From NCBI GenBank assembly GCA_963811365.1, contig CAWEQW010000003.1:62001-126000 (forward strand): 64,000 nt of DNA, given 5' to 3'. Below are positions 1 to 11,682 of the stretch, piece by piece. The translations under genes were made by a program, and so were the position numbers. How positions within the stretch are numbered: position 1 is the first letter of the stretch; every line of letters starts with the position of its first letter. Under the pieces are notes generated by a model. That model saw only the letters and a list, made by a program, of their open reading frames with translations, ran no database searches and was not told where the DNA came from. This DNA is from CAWEQW01 sp963811365 (GTDB taxonomy: Bacteria; Actinomycetota; Actinomycetes; Propionibacteriales; Nocardioidaceae).

Positions 1-60
1 CGGACGAGCGGGCTCGAGTGCCGGTCGGGGTGGTCGCCGAGGGAAGCGGGATGGGGCTGT

Positions 61-66
61 TAGGCT
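61..66 (+). promoter_or_regulatory. candidate -10 box of the pyr operon
   Basis: TAGGCT fits the actinobacterial -10 pattern TAnnnT and lies just ahead of the PyrR-type leader, so transcription would begin near position 73 and give a leader of about 55 nt. No convincing -35 hexamer is visible. Inferred from position and motif only. Confidence 0.4.
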
Positions 67-80
67 TCCGACGATCGACA

Positions 81-117
81 TCCTTTAACGAGCCGTCCCG
101 TGAGGCGGAGAAGGAGG
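81..117 (+). promoter_or_regulatory. PyrR-binding leader element that masks the Shine-Dalgarno
   Basis: CCG (93-95) pairs with CGG (106-108), presenting a loop with TCCCGTGAGG, which resembles the PyrR-bound loop of pyr leaders. TCCTT (81-85) can pair with AAGGA (111-115), which is the Shine-Dalgarno itself (AAGGAGG, 111-117). PyrR bound to this hairpin would block ribosome entry, the translational-repression mode known from mycobacterial pyr operons. No terminator hairpin is visible here, which argues against Bacillus-style attenuation. Confidence 0.65.
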
Positions 118-190
118 TCCGGCTGATCATGCCCGCCCCTGCAGCGTCCGCCCCCGACGAGGACCGGTTCCCCGGCAGGTCGGCCAGGTC

Positions 191-760
191 GTGATGGACC
201 CGCGCGACATCAACCGCGCACTCACCCGCATCGCCCACGAGATCCTCGAGCGCAACAAGGGCGCCCAGGACCTCCTGCTGCTCGGCATCCCGACCCGCGG
301 GGTCGGTCTGGCCCGGCGCATCGCCGCCCGGATCGCCTCGGTCGAGGGCGTGCACGTCCCCGTGGGCTCCGTCGACGTGACGATGTACCGCGACGACCTC
401 CGGCTCCGCCCGGCCCGCCCCCTGCTCCGCACCGACATCCCGGCCGAGGGCGTCGACGCCAAGGTGGTCGTGCTCGTGGACGACGTGCTCTTCTCCGGCC
501 GCACGATCCGCGCCGCGCTCGACGCGCTGAACGACCTGGGCCGGCCCCGCGCGGTGCGCCTGGCCGTGCTCGTCGACCGCGGCCACCGCGAGCTCCCGAT
601 CCGCGCGGACTTCGTCGGCAAGAACCTGCCGACCTCCCTGGTCGAGTCGGTGCAGGTCCGCCTGCAGGAGCACGACGGCACGGACGCCGTCACGATCGCG
701 ACCGGGTCGAGCGGTCCGGCTGCACCCACCGGCACGCAGGAAGAGGAGGACCAGGCGTGA
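191..760 (+). CDS. pyrR: PyrR bifunctional regulator / uracil phosphoribosyltransferase
   Basis: Regulator that senses UMP/UTP and binds pyr mRNA leaders; family members also have uracil phosphoribosyltransferase activity. The type I PRTase PRPP loop VDDVLFSGRT (residues 96-105) and the family string LGIPTRGV (31-38) are present. The open frame starts GTG-ATG at 191/194, but the strong SD (111-117) points to ATG 129, which opens a 21-codon frame ending at TGA 192-194, overlapping this start. Family members usually carry about 20 extra N-terminal residues, so either a base is missing near 165-193 or a short leader peptide couples translation. The stop overlaps the pyrB start by 4 nt. Function is secure; the N-terminus is not. 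Confidence 0.93.
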   Translation: MMDPRDINRALTRIAHEILERNKGAQDLLLLGIPTRGVGLARRIAARIASVEGVHVPVGSVDVTMYRDDLRLRPARPLLRTDIPAEGVDAKVVVLVDDVLFSGRTIRAALDALNDLGRPRAVRLAVLVDRGHRELPIRADFVGKNLPTSLVESVQVRLQEHDGTDAVTIATGSSGPAAPTGTQEEEDQA

Positions 761-1761
761 AGCGACACCTGTTGAGCGCGGGCGACCTCAGCCGCGGCGA
801 CGCCGAGCTGGTGCTGGAGACGGCCGTCGAGATGCGCTCGCTGGCCGACCGGCCGATCAAGAAGCTGCCCGCGCTGCGCGGGCGCACCGTGGTCAACCTG
901 TTCTTCGAGGACTCCACCCGCACCCGGATCTCCTTCGAGGCCGCCGCCAAGCGGCTCTCCGCCGACGTCATCAACTTCTCCGCCAAGGGTTCGAGCCTGA
1001 GCAAGGGTGAGAGCCTCAAGGACACCTCGCTCACCCTGGAGGCGATGGGCGCCGACGCGGTCGTCGTCCGGCACTGGGCCTCCGGGGCTCCGCACCTTCT
1101 CGCGCACGCCGGCTGGTCTCGCAGCAGCGTGGTCAACGCCGGAGACGGCACCCACGAGCACCCGACCCAGGCGCTGCTCGACGCCTTCACCATGTGGCGC
1201 CACCTCGGCAGCCTCGACGGGCGCCGGATCACGATAGTCGGCGACGTGCTGCACAGCCGGGTGGCGCGCTCCAACGCGCTGCTGCTGAAGACGCTCGGGG
1301 CCGAGGTCACGCTGGTGGCGCCGCCGACGCTGCTGCCGGTGGGCATCGAGGGCTGGGACGTCGAGACGTCCTACGACATCGACGCGGTGCTGCCGAAGGC
1401 GGACGCGGTGATGATGCTGCGCGTGCAGCGCGAGCGGATGAACGACGCGTTCTTCCCGACCCAGCGCGAGTACAGCCGCCGCTACGGGCTCGACTCGCGG
1501 CGGATGGCGGTCCTGCAGGACCACACGATCGTGATGCATCCCGGTCCGATGATCCGCGGCATGGAGATCACCGCCGACGTGGCCGACTCGCCCCGCTCGG
1601 TGATCGTCGAGCAGGTCACCAACGGGGTCGCGGTCCGGATGGCCGTGCTGTACCTGCTGCTCGGCGGCTCCGAGCCCGCGGTCGGTGCTGCCGCCGACGC
1701 CGCACCCGCCGACGGCTCGGCCGGCGGCTCCCACGAGTCCCGTACGGGAGGAGACGCGTGA
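757..1761 (+). CDS. pyrB: aspartate carbamoyltransferase catalytic chain
   Basis: Condenses carbamoyl phosphate with aspartate to carbamoyl-aspartate, the committed step of pyrimidine synthesis. The carbamoyl-phosphate motif FFEDSTRTR (about residues 49-57) is intact, as are the HPTQALLD segment and the C-terminal HPGPMIRGMEI. At 334 aa it is slightly long because of an Ala/Gly/Ser-rich C-terminal tail (about 25 residues) of no obvious function. GTG start overlaps pyrR by 4 nt and the stop overlaps pyrC by 4 nt, so translation is probably coupled. No regulatory chain (pyrI) is present, as expected in actinobacteria. Confidence 0.97.
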   Translation: MKRHLLSAGDLSRGDAELVLETAVEMRSLADRPIKKLPALRGRTVVNLFFEDSTRTRISFEAAAKRLSADVINFSAKGSSLSKGESLKDTSLTLEAMGADAVVVRHWASGAPHLLAHAGWSRSSVVNAGDGTHEHPTQALLDAFTMWRHLGSLDGRRITIVGDVLHSRVARSNALLLKTLGAEVTLVAPPTLLPVGIEGWDVETSYDIDAVLPKADAVMMLRVQRERMNDAFFPTQREYSRRYGLDSRRMAVLQDHTIVMHPGPMIRGMEITADVADSPRSVIVEQVTNGVAVRMAVLYLLLGGSEPAVGAAADAAPADGSAGGSHESRTGGDA

Positions 1762-3044
1762 GCGCCTACCTGATCCGAGGCGCCCGCCTGCTCGGTGAGC
1801 GCACGGCCGACCTGCTGCTCCGCGACGGCGTGGTCGCCGTGGTCGGCGAGAACCTCAGCATCGAGAACGCCGAGATCGTGGACGCCCACGGGCTCGTGGC
1901 CCTGCCCGGCCTCGTGGACCTGCACACCCATCTCCGGGAGCCCGGCCGCGAGGATGCCGAGACGGTCGAGACCGGCACCCTCGCGGCGGCCCGTGGCGGC
2001 TTCACCGCGGTGCACGCGATGGCGAACACCGACCCGGTCGCCGACACGGCCGGCGTCGTCGAGCAGGTCTGGCGGCTGGGCCGCGAGGCCGGGCACTGCG
2101 ACGTGTTCCCCGTCGGCGCGGTGACGGTGGGCCTGGCCGGTGAGCGGCTCGCCGAGCTCGGCGCGATGGCGGACTCGGCCGCCCGGGTGCGGGTGTTCTC
2201 CGACGACGGCAGGTGCGTGGCCGACCCGGTGCTGATGCGCCGGGCGCTGGAGTACGTCAAGGCCTTCGACGGAGTCATCGCCCAGCACGCCCAGGAGCCG
2301 CGGCTGACCGAGGGCGCGCAGATGAACGAGAGCGAGCTGTCCGGCCGCCTCGGGCTGCGCGGCTGGCCGGCCGTGGCCGAGGAGGCGATCATCGCGCGCG
2401 ACTGCCTGCTGGCCGCGCACGTCGAGTCCCGGCTGCACGTCTGCCACGTCTCGACCGCCGGCTCGGTGGAGATCGTGCGATGGGCCAAGAGCAAGGGCTG
2501 GAACGTCACCGCGGAGGCCTGCCCGCACCACCTCCTGCTCACCGACGAGCTCGCCGGCACCTACGACCCGATCTACAAGGTGAACCCACCGCTGCGCTCG
2601 GCGGCCGACGTGGAGGCGCTGCGGGCCGGGCTCGCCGACGGGACGATCGACGTCGTCGCCACCGACCACGCGCCGCACCCCCATGAGGACAAGGACTGCG
2701 AGTGGCAGGCGGCCGCGTTCGGGATGCTCGGCCTCGAGACGGCCCTGCCGATCGTGCAGCAGACCATGGTCGACACCGGGCTCCTCGACTGGGCGGGCGT
2801 CGCCGAGCGGATGTCGCTGCGCCCCGCGCAGATCGGCCGGCTCACCGGTCACGGCCGCCCGCTCGAGGTGGGCGAGCCCGCCAACGTGGTGCTCTACGAC
2901 CCGGCGGCGCCGTACGTCGTCGACCCGACCGAGACCGCGTCGCTGTCGCGCAACACGCCGTACGCCGGCAGGGAGCTGCCCGGCCGGGTCGTGGCGACGT
3001 TCCTGCGCGGCACGCCGAGCGTCCTGGACGGGAAGGCGGTATGA
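1758..3044 (+). CDS. pyrC: dihydroorotase
   Basis: Zinc amidohydrolase that cyclises carbamoyl-aspartate to dihydroorotate. The metal motif DLHTHLREPG, the distal ATDHAPH and the ENP-type core place it in the class I, multifunctional-type dihydroorotases. Its 428 aa match the usual actinobacterial length. GTG start is in GTGA overlap with pyrB and it ends in ATGA overlap with the membrane-protein gene, consistent with a tightly coupled operon. Confidence 0.97.
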   Translation: MSAYLIRGARLLGERTADLLLRDGVVAVVGENLSIENAEIVDAHGLVALPGLVDLHTHLREPGREDAETVETGTLAAARGGFTAVHAMANTDPVADTAGVVEQVWRLGREAGHCDVFPVGAVTVGLAGERLAELGAMADSAARVRVFSDDGRCVADPVLMRRALEYVKAFDGVIAQHAQEPRLTEGAQMNESELSGRLGLRGWPAVAEEAIIARDCLLAAHVESRLHVCHVSTAGSVEIVRWAKSKGWNVTAEACPHHLLLTDELAGTYDPIYKVNPPLRSAADVEALRAGLADGTIDVVATDHAPHPHEDKDCEWQAAAFGMLGLETALPIVQQTMVDTGLLDWAGVAERMSLRPAQIGRLTGHGRPLEVGEPANVVLYDPAAPYVVDPTETASLSRNTPYAGRELPGRVVATFLRGTPSVLDGKAV

Positions 3045-3559
3045 GGAGCGGTCTCGGTGCCGTCTGGCTGCCGGTGACGATCCTGTTCGGGTTGCTCGCG
3101 CTGGCCTATGTCGGCATGTGGCGCGGGTGGCGGCGCCGGGCCCTCCGCCACGACCTGCCCCCGCTGGTCGCCGTGCCGGAGGAAGCCGCCGGCACCGGCG
3201 CTCTCGAGGCGGAGGGCCGCTACTTCGGCACCACCGTCGCCGGCTCCTGGCTCGACCGGGTCGTGACCCGGGGGCTCGGCACGCGCAGCGGCTGCCGGAT
3301 CACGCTGTCCGCCGACGGCCTCGACGTGGTCCGCCCGGCCGACAGCTTCCGGGTCGTGCGGGCCGCGCTCCGCGGCGCCCGGCACGACCAGGGCATCGCC
3401 GGCAAGGTCGTCCCGCCGCACGGGCTGCTGGTCGTGACCTGGGCGCACGGCGACCTGCTGCTCGACAGCGGCTTCCGGGTCGACGCCCCGTCCACCACCG
3501 AGGTGCACGACACCTGGGTCCGTTCGATCAACCGGATCGTCGAGGAGAACGCCGCATGA
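3041..3559 (+). CDS. PH-like domain membrane protein of the pyr operon
   Basis: Small protein (172 aa) with one N-terminal membrane segment (about residues 7-26), a basic stretch after it (WRGWRRRALRH), and a soluble part resembling the bacterial PH-like fold. Members sit between pyrC and carA in many actinobacteria, yet no role in pyrimidine synthesis has been shown to my knowledge. Overlapping starts and stops on both sides show that it is co-translated with the pathway enzymes. The topology suggests a membrane anchor or scaffold with the domain in the cytoplasm, which is inference. It is not a nucleobase transporter, having only one hydrophobic segment. Confidence 0.8.
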   Translation: MRSGLGAVWLPVTILFGLLALAYVGMWRGWRRRALRHDLPPLVAVPEEAAGTGALEAEGRYFGTTVAGSWLDRVVTRGLGTRSGCRITLSADGLDVVRPADSFRVVRAALRGARHDQGIAGKVVPPHGLLVVTWAHGDLLLDSGFRVDAPSTTEVHDTWVRSINRIVEENAA

Positions 3560-4676
3560 CCCGATCCGCCATCCTGGTCCTCGAGGACGGCCGCACCTTC
3601 CACGGCGAGTCGTTCGGCGCCGAGGGCGAGACCTTCGGCGAGGCGGTCTTCAGCACCGGCATGACCGGCTACCAGGAGACGCTCACCGACCCCTCCTACC
3701 ACCGCCAGGTGGTGGTGATGACCGCGCCGCACGTCGGCAACACCGGCGTCAACGACGAGGACCCGGAGTCGCGGCGGATCTGGGTGAGCGGGTACGTCGT
3801 GCGCGACCCCGCCCGGGTGCCGTCGAGCTGGCGCAGCCGTCGCTCGCTCGACGACGCGCTGCGCGACCAGGCGGTGGTCGGGATCTCCGGCATCGACACC
3901 CGCGCGCTGACCCGGCACCTCCGCGAGCGGGGCGCGATGCGGGTCGGCATCTCGACCACCGAGCAGGACCCGACGGCGCTGCTCGCCCGAGTCCTCGGCT
4001 CTGCGGAGATGTCCGGCGCCGAGCTGGCCGGGGCGGTCTCGACCACCGAGCCGTACGTCGTCCCGGCGGTGGGGGAGAGGCGGTTCACGGTCGCCGCGGT
4101 GGACCTCGGCATCAAGGCGATGACGCCTCACCTGATGGCCGAGCGCGGCATCGAGGTGCACGTCCTGCCTGCGCTGTCGACGCTCCCGGACGTGCTGGCG
4201 GTGCGGCCCGACGGGGTGTTCTTCTCCAACGGCCCCGGGGACCCGGCGGCGACGACCCACCAGGTCGAGCTGTTGCGCGGGGTGCTCGCCGAGGGGCTGC
4301 CGTACTTCGGGATCTGTTTCGGCAACCAGCTGTTCGGCAGGGCGCTCGGCTTCGGCACCTACAAGCTGAAGTACGGCCACCGTGGCATCAACCAGCCGGT
4401 GATGGACCGCACCACCGGCAAGGTCGAGGTCACCGCGCACAACCACGGGTTCGCCGTCGACGCGCCCCTCGAGGGCAGCACGACGACCCGCTTCGGAGAC
4501 GCGACCGTCAGCCACGTCTGCCTCAACGACGACGTCGTCGAGGGACTGGAGCTGCGCGACGGGTCGGGCAGGCTGACGGCGTTCAGCGTGCAGTACCACC
4601 CGGAGGCGGCGGCCGGCCCGCACGACGCCGGCTATCTGTTCGACCGTTTCGCCGACCTCATGGAGGGCAGGCCCTG

Positions 4677-4677
<1 letters not shown>
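3556..4677 (+). CDS. carA: carbamoyl-phosphate synthase small (glutaminase) chain
   Basis: Class I glutamine amidotransferase that supplies ammonia to CarB. The nucleophile is the Cys of GICFGNQ; this Phe/Asn variant of the classical GICLGHQ is normal in actinobacteria. The catalytic His and Glu are in the C-terminal QYHPEAAAGPHDA. The N-terminal CarA domain (GMTGYQETLTDPSY) is complete. Length 373 aa. The stop codon shares one base with the carB start (TGATG). It feeds both arginine and pyrimidine synthesis. Confidence 0.97.
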
Positions 4678-7993
<3,316 letters not shown>

Positions 7994-7997
<4 letters not shown>

Positions 7998-9046
7998 CCG
8001 GCTACCGCTGGCTGTTCGACCACCTGCTGGTGCACGTCGACGCCGAACGGGCCCACCGCGCCGGCTTCACCGCGATCCGCCTGCGGTCCCGCGTGGCTCG
8101 CCCGCGCGCCGACCGCAGCCGAGCCGGGGGGGAGGTGGAGGCGCTCGGTCTGCGCTTTCCGGGCGTGCTCGGGCTCGCCGCCGGGTTCGACAAGAACGCC
8201 GAGGGGGTCGACGCGCTGGCGGCCACCGGCTTCGGCTTCGTCGAGGTCGGCACCGTCACCGGCGAGCCGCAGCCCGGCAACCCGCGGCCCCGGCTGTTCC
8301 GGCTCCCGGCCGACCGCGCGATCGTCAACCGGATGGGCTTCAACAACGACGGCGCGGAGGTCGTCGCCCGGCGGCTGGCCCGCCGCGCCGCCGGCCGGCA
8401 CCGCGACGTGGTCCTCGGCGTCAACATCGGCAAGACCAAGCTCGTCGCCGAGGACCGGGCGGTCGCCGACTACGAGAAGAGCACCCGGCTGCTCGCTCCG
8501 TACGCCGACTACCTGGTCGTCAACGTCAGCTCGCCCAACACCCCGGGGCTGCGCGACCTCCAGGCGGTGGACCGGCTGCGCCCGCTGCTGCTCGCCGTAC
8601 GACGCCAGGCCGACGCCGTGACCGCCGGCCGGCGGGTGCCGCTGCTGGTGAAGATCGCCCCGGACCTCACCGACGACGAGGTGCTGGCGGTGGCGGACCT
8701 GGCCCTCGAGCTGGGGCTGGACGGCATCGTGGCCACCAACACCACCGTCGGCCGGGACGGACTGCGCTCGGCCCCGCAGCAGGTCGAGGCGGCCGGCGCC
8801 GGCGGGCTGTCGGGGCCGCCGCTGCGCGCCCGGTCGCTGGAGGTGCTGCGGCTGCTGCGCGACCGGGTCGGCCCGGACCTGACCCTGATCGCCGTCGGAG
8901 GCATCCGCACCCCGCAGGACGCCCGCGAGCGCCTCGAGGCCGGCGCCACGCTGCTGCAGGCCTACACCGCGTTCGTCTACGAGGGGCTCGGCTGGCCGGC
9001 CCGGGTCCAGCGGGCCCTGCGGTCGGCCGCGAGCGCGACCCCGTGA
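7994..9046 (+). CDS. pyrD: dihydroorotate dehydrogenase, class 2 (quinone-linked)
   Basis: Oxidises dihydroorotate to orotate and passes electrons to the quinone pool. Class 2 assignment rests on the N-terminal membrane-association helices (YRWLFDHLLVHVDAERAHR), the FDKNAEG FMN motif, and NVSSPNTPGLR with serine as catalytic base. 350 aa. It starts at GTG 7994, overlapping carB by 4 nt; a longer open frame upstream lies inside carB and is not used. This enzyme alone should satisfy the pathway, which makes the pyrK and second pyrD downstream interesting. Confidence 0.96.
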
Positions 9047-9885
9047 CCGCCGCCACCGGGCCGGTCCAGGTCGCCGGCCAGGTCGTGGGCGTCAGGCGCA
9101 CCGGCGCCTACCACCACCTCACGCTGCTCGCTCCCGGCGTCGTGGAGCGACACCGGCCCGGCGCCCAGGTGGCGCTCACCGTCGGCGGCGCGCTCTCCGC
9201 CGCGATGCTGCGCCGGGCCTTCCCGGTCCACCGCGCCCGCCCGGCCGGGCCGCACGGCGGGACCCTGGAGCTGGTCGTCGAGGCGGCCGACCCGGCGACC
9301 CGTTGGCTGAGCGAGACGGTCGCCGGCACGCCGCTCGACGTGATCGGGCCGGTCGGCCGGCCGTTCGCGCTGCCGAAGGAGCCGGTCACCTGCGTGCTGG
9401 TGGTCGACGGGCCGGGGGGAGCGGGACTGTTCCTGCTGGCCGAGCGGCTTCGCGAGCGGCGCTGCGTGGTGCACATGCTGCTCGGCGGGCGCACCGAGGC
9501 GCACCTCCTCGGCGTCCTGGAGGCGCGCCGCACGGCCCGCTCCCTGACCGTCGCCACCGCGGACGGCTCGGTCGGTGCCCGAGGCTCGGCCGGCGAGGCG
9601 CTGCCCGCTCTCCTGGTGCGCACCAGGGCCGACGTGGTGTACGCCGGTGGCCCCGTGCCGTTGCTGCACGCCGTCGCCCGGGCCGCCGAGGAGCACGGCG
9701 CCTGGAGCCAGACCGCGGTGCCGTGGCCCGCCGTCTGCGGCACCGGCGTCTGCCACGGGTGCGCGGTCCCGGTCGTCGGAGAGGACGGGATCGCCCGAAC
9801 CGCCCGCGCGTGCGTCGACGGGCCGGTCTTCCGGGGCGACCGGGTGCGCTGGGCCGACCTCGCGACCGAGGAGGTCGCGACGTGA
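9043..9885 (+). CDS. pyrK: dihydroorotate dehydrogenase electron-transfer subunit-like protein
   Basis: PyrK-type iron-sulfur flavoprotein, normally the partner that passes electrons from class 1B dihydroorotate dehydrogenase to NAD+. The C-terminal 2Fe-2S motif is complete: C-G-T-G-V-C-H-G-C and then RACVDGPVF (about residues 230-265). The N-terminal ferredoxin-reductase-like FAD domain is recognisable but the usual RxYS flavin motif is replaced by RRAFPVHRA, so FAD binding is uncertain. 280 aa; 4-nt overlaps with both flanking pyrD genes imply coordinated synthesis. Confidence 0.85.
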   Translation: MTAATGPVQVAGQVVGVRRTGAYHHLTLLAPGVVERHRPGAQVALTVGGALSAAMLRRAFPVHRARPAGPHGGTLELVVEAADPATRWLSETVAGTPLDVIGPVGRPFALPKEPVTCVLVVDGPGGAGLFLLAERLRERRCVVHMLLGGRTEAHLLGVLEARRTARSLTVATADGSVGARGSAGEALPALLVRTRADVVYAGGPVPLLHAVARAAEEHGAWSQTAVPWPAVCGTGVCHGCAVPVVGEDGIARTARACVDGPVFRGDRVRWADLATEEVAT

Positions 9886-10817
9886 GCGTCGACCTGTCGA
9901 CCGAGCTCGCCGGCGTCCGGCTCACCGGCCCGCTGCTGCCCGCGTCCGGCTGCGCGGGCACCGGTCGCGAGCTCGAGCCGTTCGCCCCGGTGCGCGACCT
10001 GGGCGGCTTCGTGACCCGGACGGTCACCCTGGACCCGCGCCCCGGCCGGCCCGGCGCGCGGGTGGTCGAGACGCCCAGCGGGGTGCTGCACGCCGCCGGG
10101 CTGGCGAACCCCGGCCTGCACGGCTTCCTGGCCACCGAGCTGCCCTGGCTGGTGCAGCAGGGAGTCCGGGTCTTCGTGTCCGTGTGGGCCGCCGCCCTGG
10201 CGGAGTACGCCGAGCTGGCCGGCCGGCTGTCGACCAGCCCCGGCGTCGCGGGGATCGAGGTCAACCTCGCCGGCGACCACGAGGACCGCTCGCGTCGCGC
10301 TCCCGCCGTCGACCCCTACCAGGCCGGCAGGGTCCTGGCCGCGGTCCGCCAGGAGGTGCCGTCGGGGATGCCGGTGCTCGCCAAGCTGGTGCCCGACGCC
10401 GCGCTGGTGGACGTCGCCGCCGGCTGCGTCGACGCCGGGGCCGACGGCCTGGTGGTCGCGCACGGCCCGCCGGGGCTGGCGCTCGACCCCGACTCGCTGC
10501 GCCCGGTCCCGGTCCCCGCGGGCGGCAGTCTCGGCGGGCCGGCGGTGCGCGCGGTCGCCCTGCGGTCCGTGTGGGAGGTGCACCACGCGCTGCCCGCCGT
10601 ACCGCTCGTCGGCGTGGGCGGGGTGCGCAGCGGCCTCGACGTGATCGCCCTGCTCGCCGCCGGCGCCCGGGCGGTGCAGCTGGGGACCGTCCTGCTGCAC
10701 GACCCCTCGGCCCCCGTCCGGATCCTCGAGGAGCTGCGCGCCGAGCTGCTCGCCCGGGACCTGTCCGGCATCGCCGACGCCGTCGGCCTGGCCCACCTCG
10801 AAAGGGAACCCTCATGA
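9882..10817 (+). CDS. divergent class 1-like dihydroorotate dehydrogenase paralogue
   Basis: TIM-barrel flavoprotein related to class 1 dihydroorotate dehydrogenases, placed directly after pyrK as in class 1B operons. The FMN-binding ends survive (GPLLPASGCAGTG near the N-terminus; GVGGVRSGLDVIALLAAGA near the C-terminus). The catalytic loop, normally N-I-S-C-P-N, reads EVNLAGDHEDRSRR, with no Cys/Ser base and no PN. KLSPN reads KLVPDA. It is therefore probably inactive on dihydroorotate, or acts on another substrate or as a structural partner of PyrK. 311 aa, GTG start overlapping pyrK by 4 nt. Confidence 0.85.
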   Translation: MSVDLSTELAGVRLTGPLLPASGCAGTGRELEPFAPVRDLGGFVTRTVTLDPRPGRPGARVVETPSGVLHAAGLANPGLHGFLATELPWLVQQGVRVFVSVWAAALAEYAELAGRLSTSPGVAGIEVNLAGDHEDRSRRAPAVDPYQAGRVLAAVRQEVPSGMPVLAKLVPDAALVDVAAGCVDAGADGLVVAHGPPGLALDPDSLRPVPVPAGGSLGGPAVRAVALRSVWEVHHALPAVPLVGVGGVRSGLDVIALLAAGARAVQLGTVLLHDPSAPVRILEELRAELLARDLSGIADAVGLAHLEREPS

Positions 10818-11638
10818 CGTTCGGGAACCGGCTCCGTGCCGCCATGGAGGACCGCGGCCGGCTCTGCGTCGGCATCGACCCGCACCCGGCGCTGATGGAC
10901 GCCTGGGGGCTCACCGACAGCGCGTTCGGGCTCGAGCGCTTCGCGATGACGGCCGTCGAGGCGCTCGCCGGCACCGTCGCGGCGGTGAAGCCGCAGTCCG
11001 CCTTCTTCGAGCGGCACGGCGCGCACGGCATCGCGGTCCTCGAGAAGGTGGTCGCCGCGGCCCGCGAGCTGGGCAGCCTGGTGCTCCTGGACGTGAAGCG
11101 CGGCGACATCGGGTCGACCGCCCAGGCGTACGCCGACGCCTACCTCGTCCCCACCTCGCCGCTGGCGTGCGACGCCGTGACCGCCAGCCCCTACCTGGGC
11201 ATCGGCTCGCTCGACCCGCTCGTGGACACCGCCCTCGCGCACGACGCCGGCGTCTTCGTGCTGGCCCTGACCTCGAACCCCGAGGGCCCGCAGGTCCAGC
11301 ACGCCGTCACCGCGGACGGACGGACCGTCGCCGGCACAGTCCTGGACGCGGTGGCCAGCCGCAACGCCGGCGTCGACGGCCTGGGCTCGGTCGGCGCGGT
11401 GGTCGGCGCGACGATCGGCGAGAGCTCGGAGAACCTCGACGTCAACGGGCCACTGCTCGTCCCCGGCATCGGCGCGCAGGGCGGCACCGTCGAGGACGTC
11501 CGCCGGATCTTCGGCGCCGCGACCCCGGCGGTGCTGCCCAGCAGCTCGCGGGAGATCCTCGGGGCCGGTCCGGACAAGGTCGCCCTGCGCGGTGCGGCCG
11601 AGCAGGCGGCCGAGGCGTTCGCGGTGCTCGCCCGCTGA
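10814..11638 (+). CDS. pyrF: orotidine 5'-phosphate decarboxylase (type 2)
   Basis: Final step to UMP. The catalytic Asp-x-Lys-x-x-Asp is seen in LDVKRGDIGST, whose trailing sequence and 274-aa length mark the longer type 2 family usual in actinobacteria. ATG start overlaps the preceding stop (ATGA). It is the last gene of the operon; orotate phosphoribosyltransferase (pyrE) is not in this window, as is common in actinobacteria. Confidence 0.97.
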   Translation: MTFGNRLRAAMEDRGRLCVGIDPHPALMDAWGLTDSAFGLERFAMTAVEALAGTVAAVKPQSAFFERHGAHGIAVLEKVVAAARELGSLVLLDVKRGDIGSTAQAYADAYLVPTSPLACDAVTASPYLGIGSLDPLVDTALAHDAGVFVLALTSNPEGPQVQHAVTADGRTVAGTVLDAVASRNAGVDGLGSVGAVVGATIGESSENLDVNGPLLVPGIGAQGGTVEDVRRIFGAATPAVLPSSSREILGAGPDKVALRGAAEQAAEAFAVLAR

Positions 11639-11666
11639 GGTCCGGCGGGCGCCGGGAGACCGGACC
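11639..11666 (+). terminator. hairpin after the pyr operon
   Basis: GGTCCGG (11639-11645) pairs with CCGGACC (11660-11666), with further GC pairing possible inside. No T-tract follows, so intrinsic termination is uncertain, but it sits right behind the pyrF stop. Confidence 0.4.
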
Positions 11667-11682
11667 GCTGTAGAAAGGGCGG

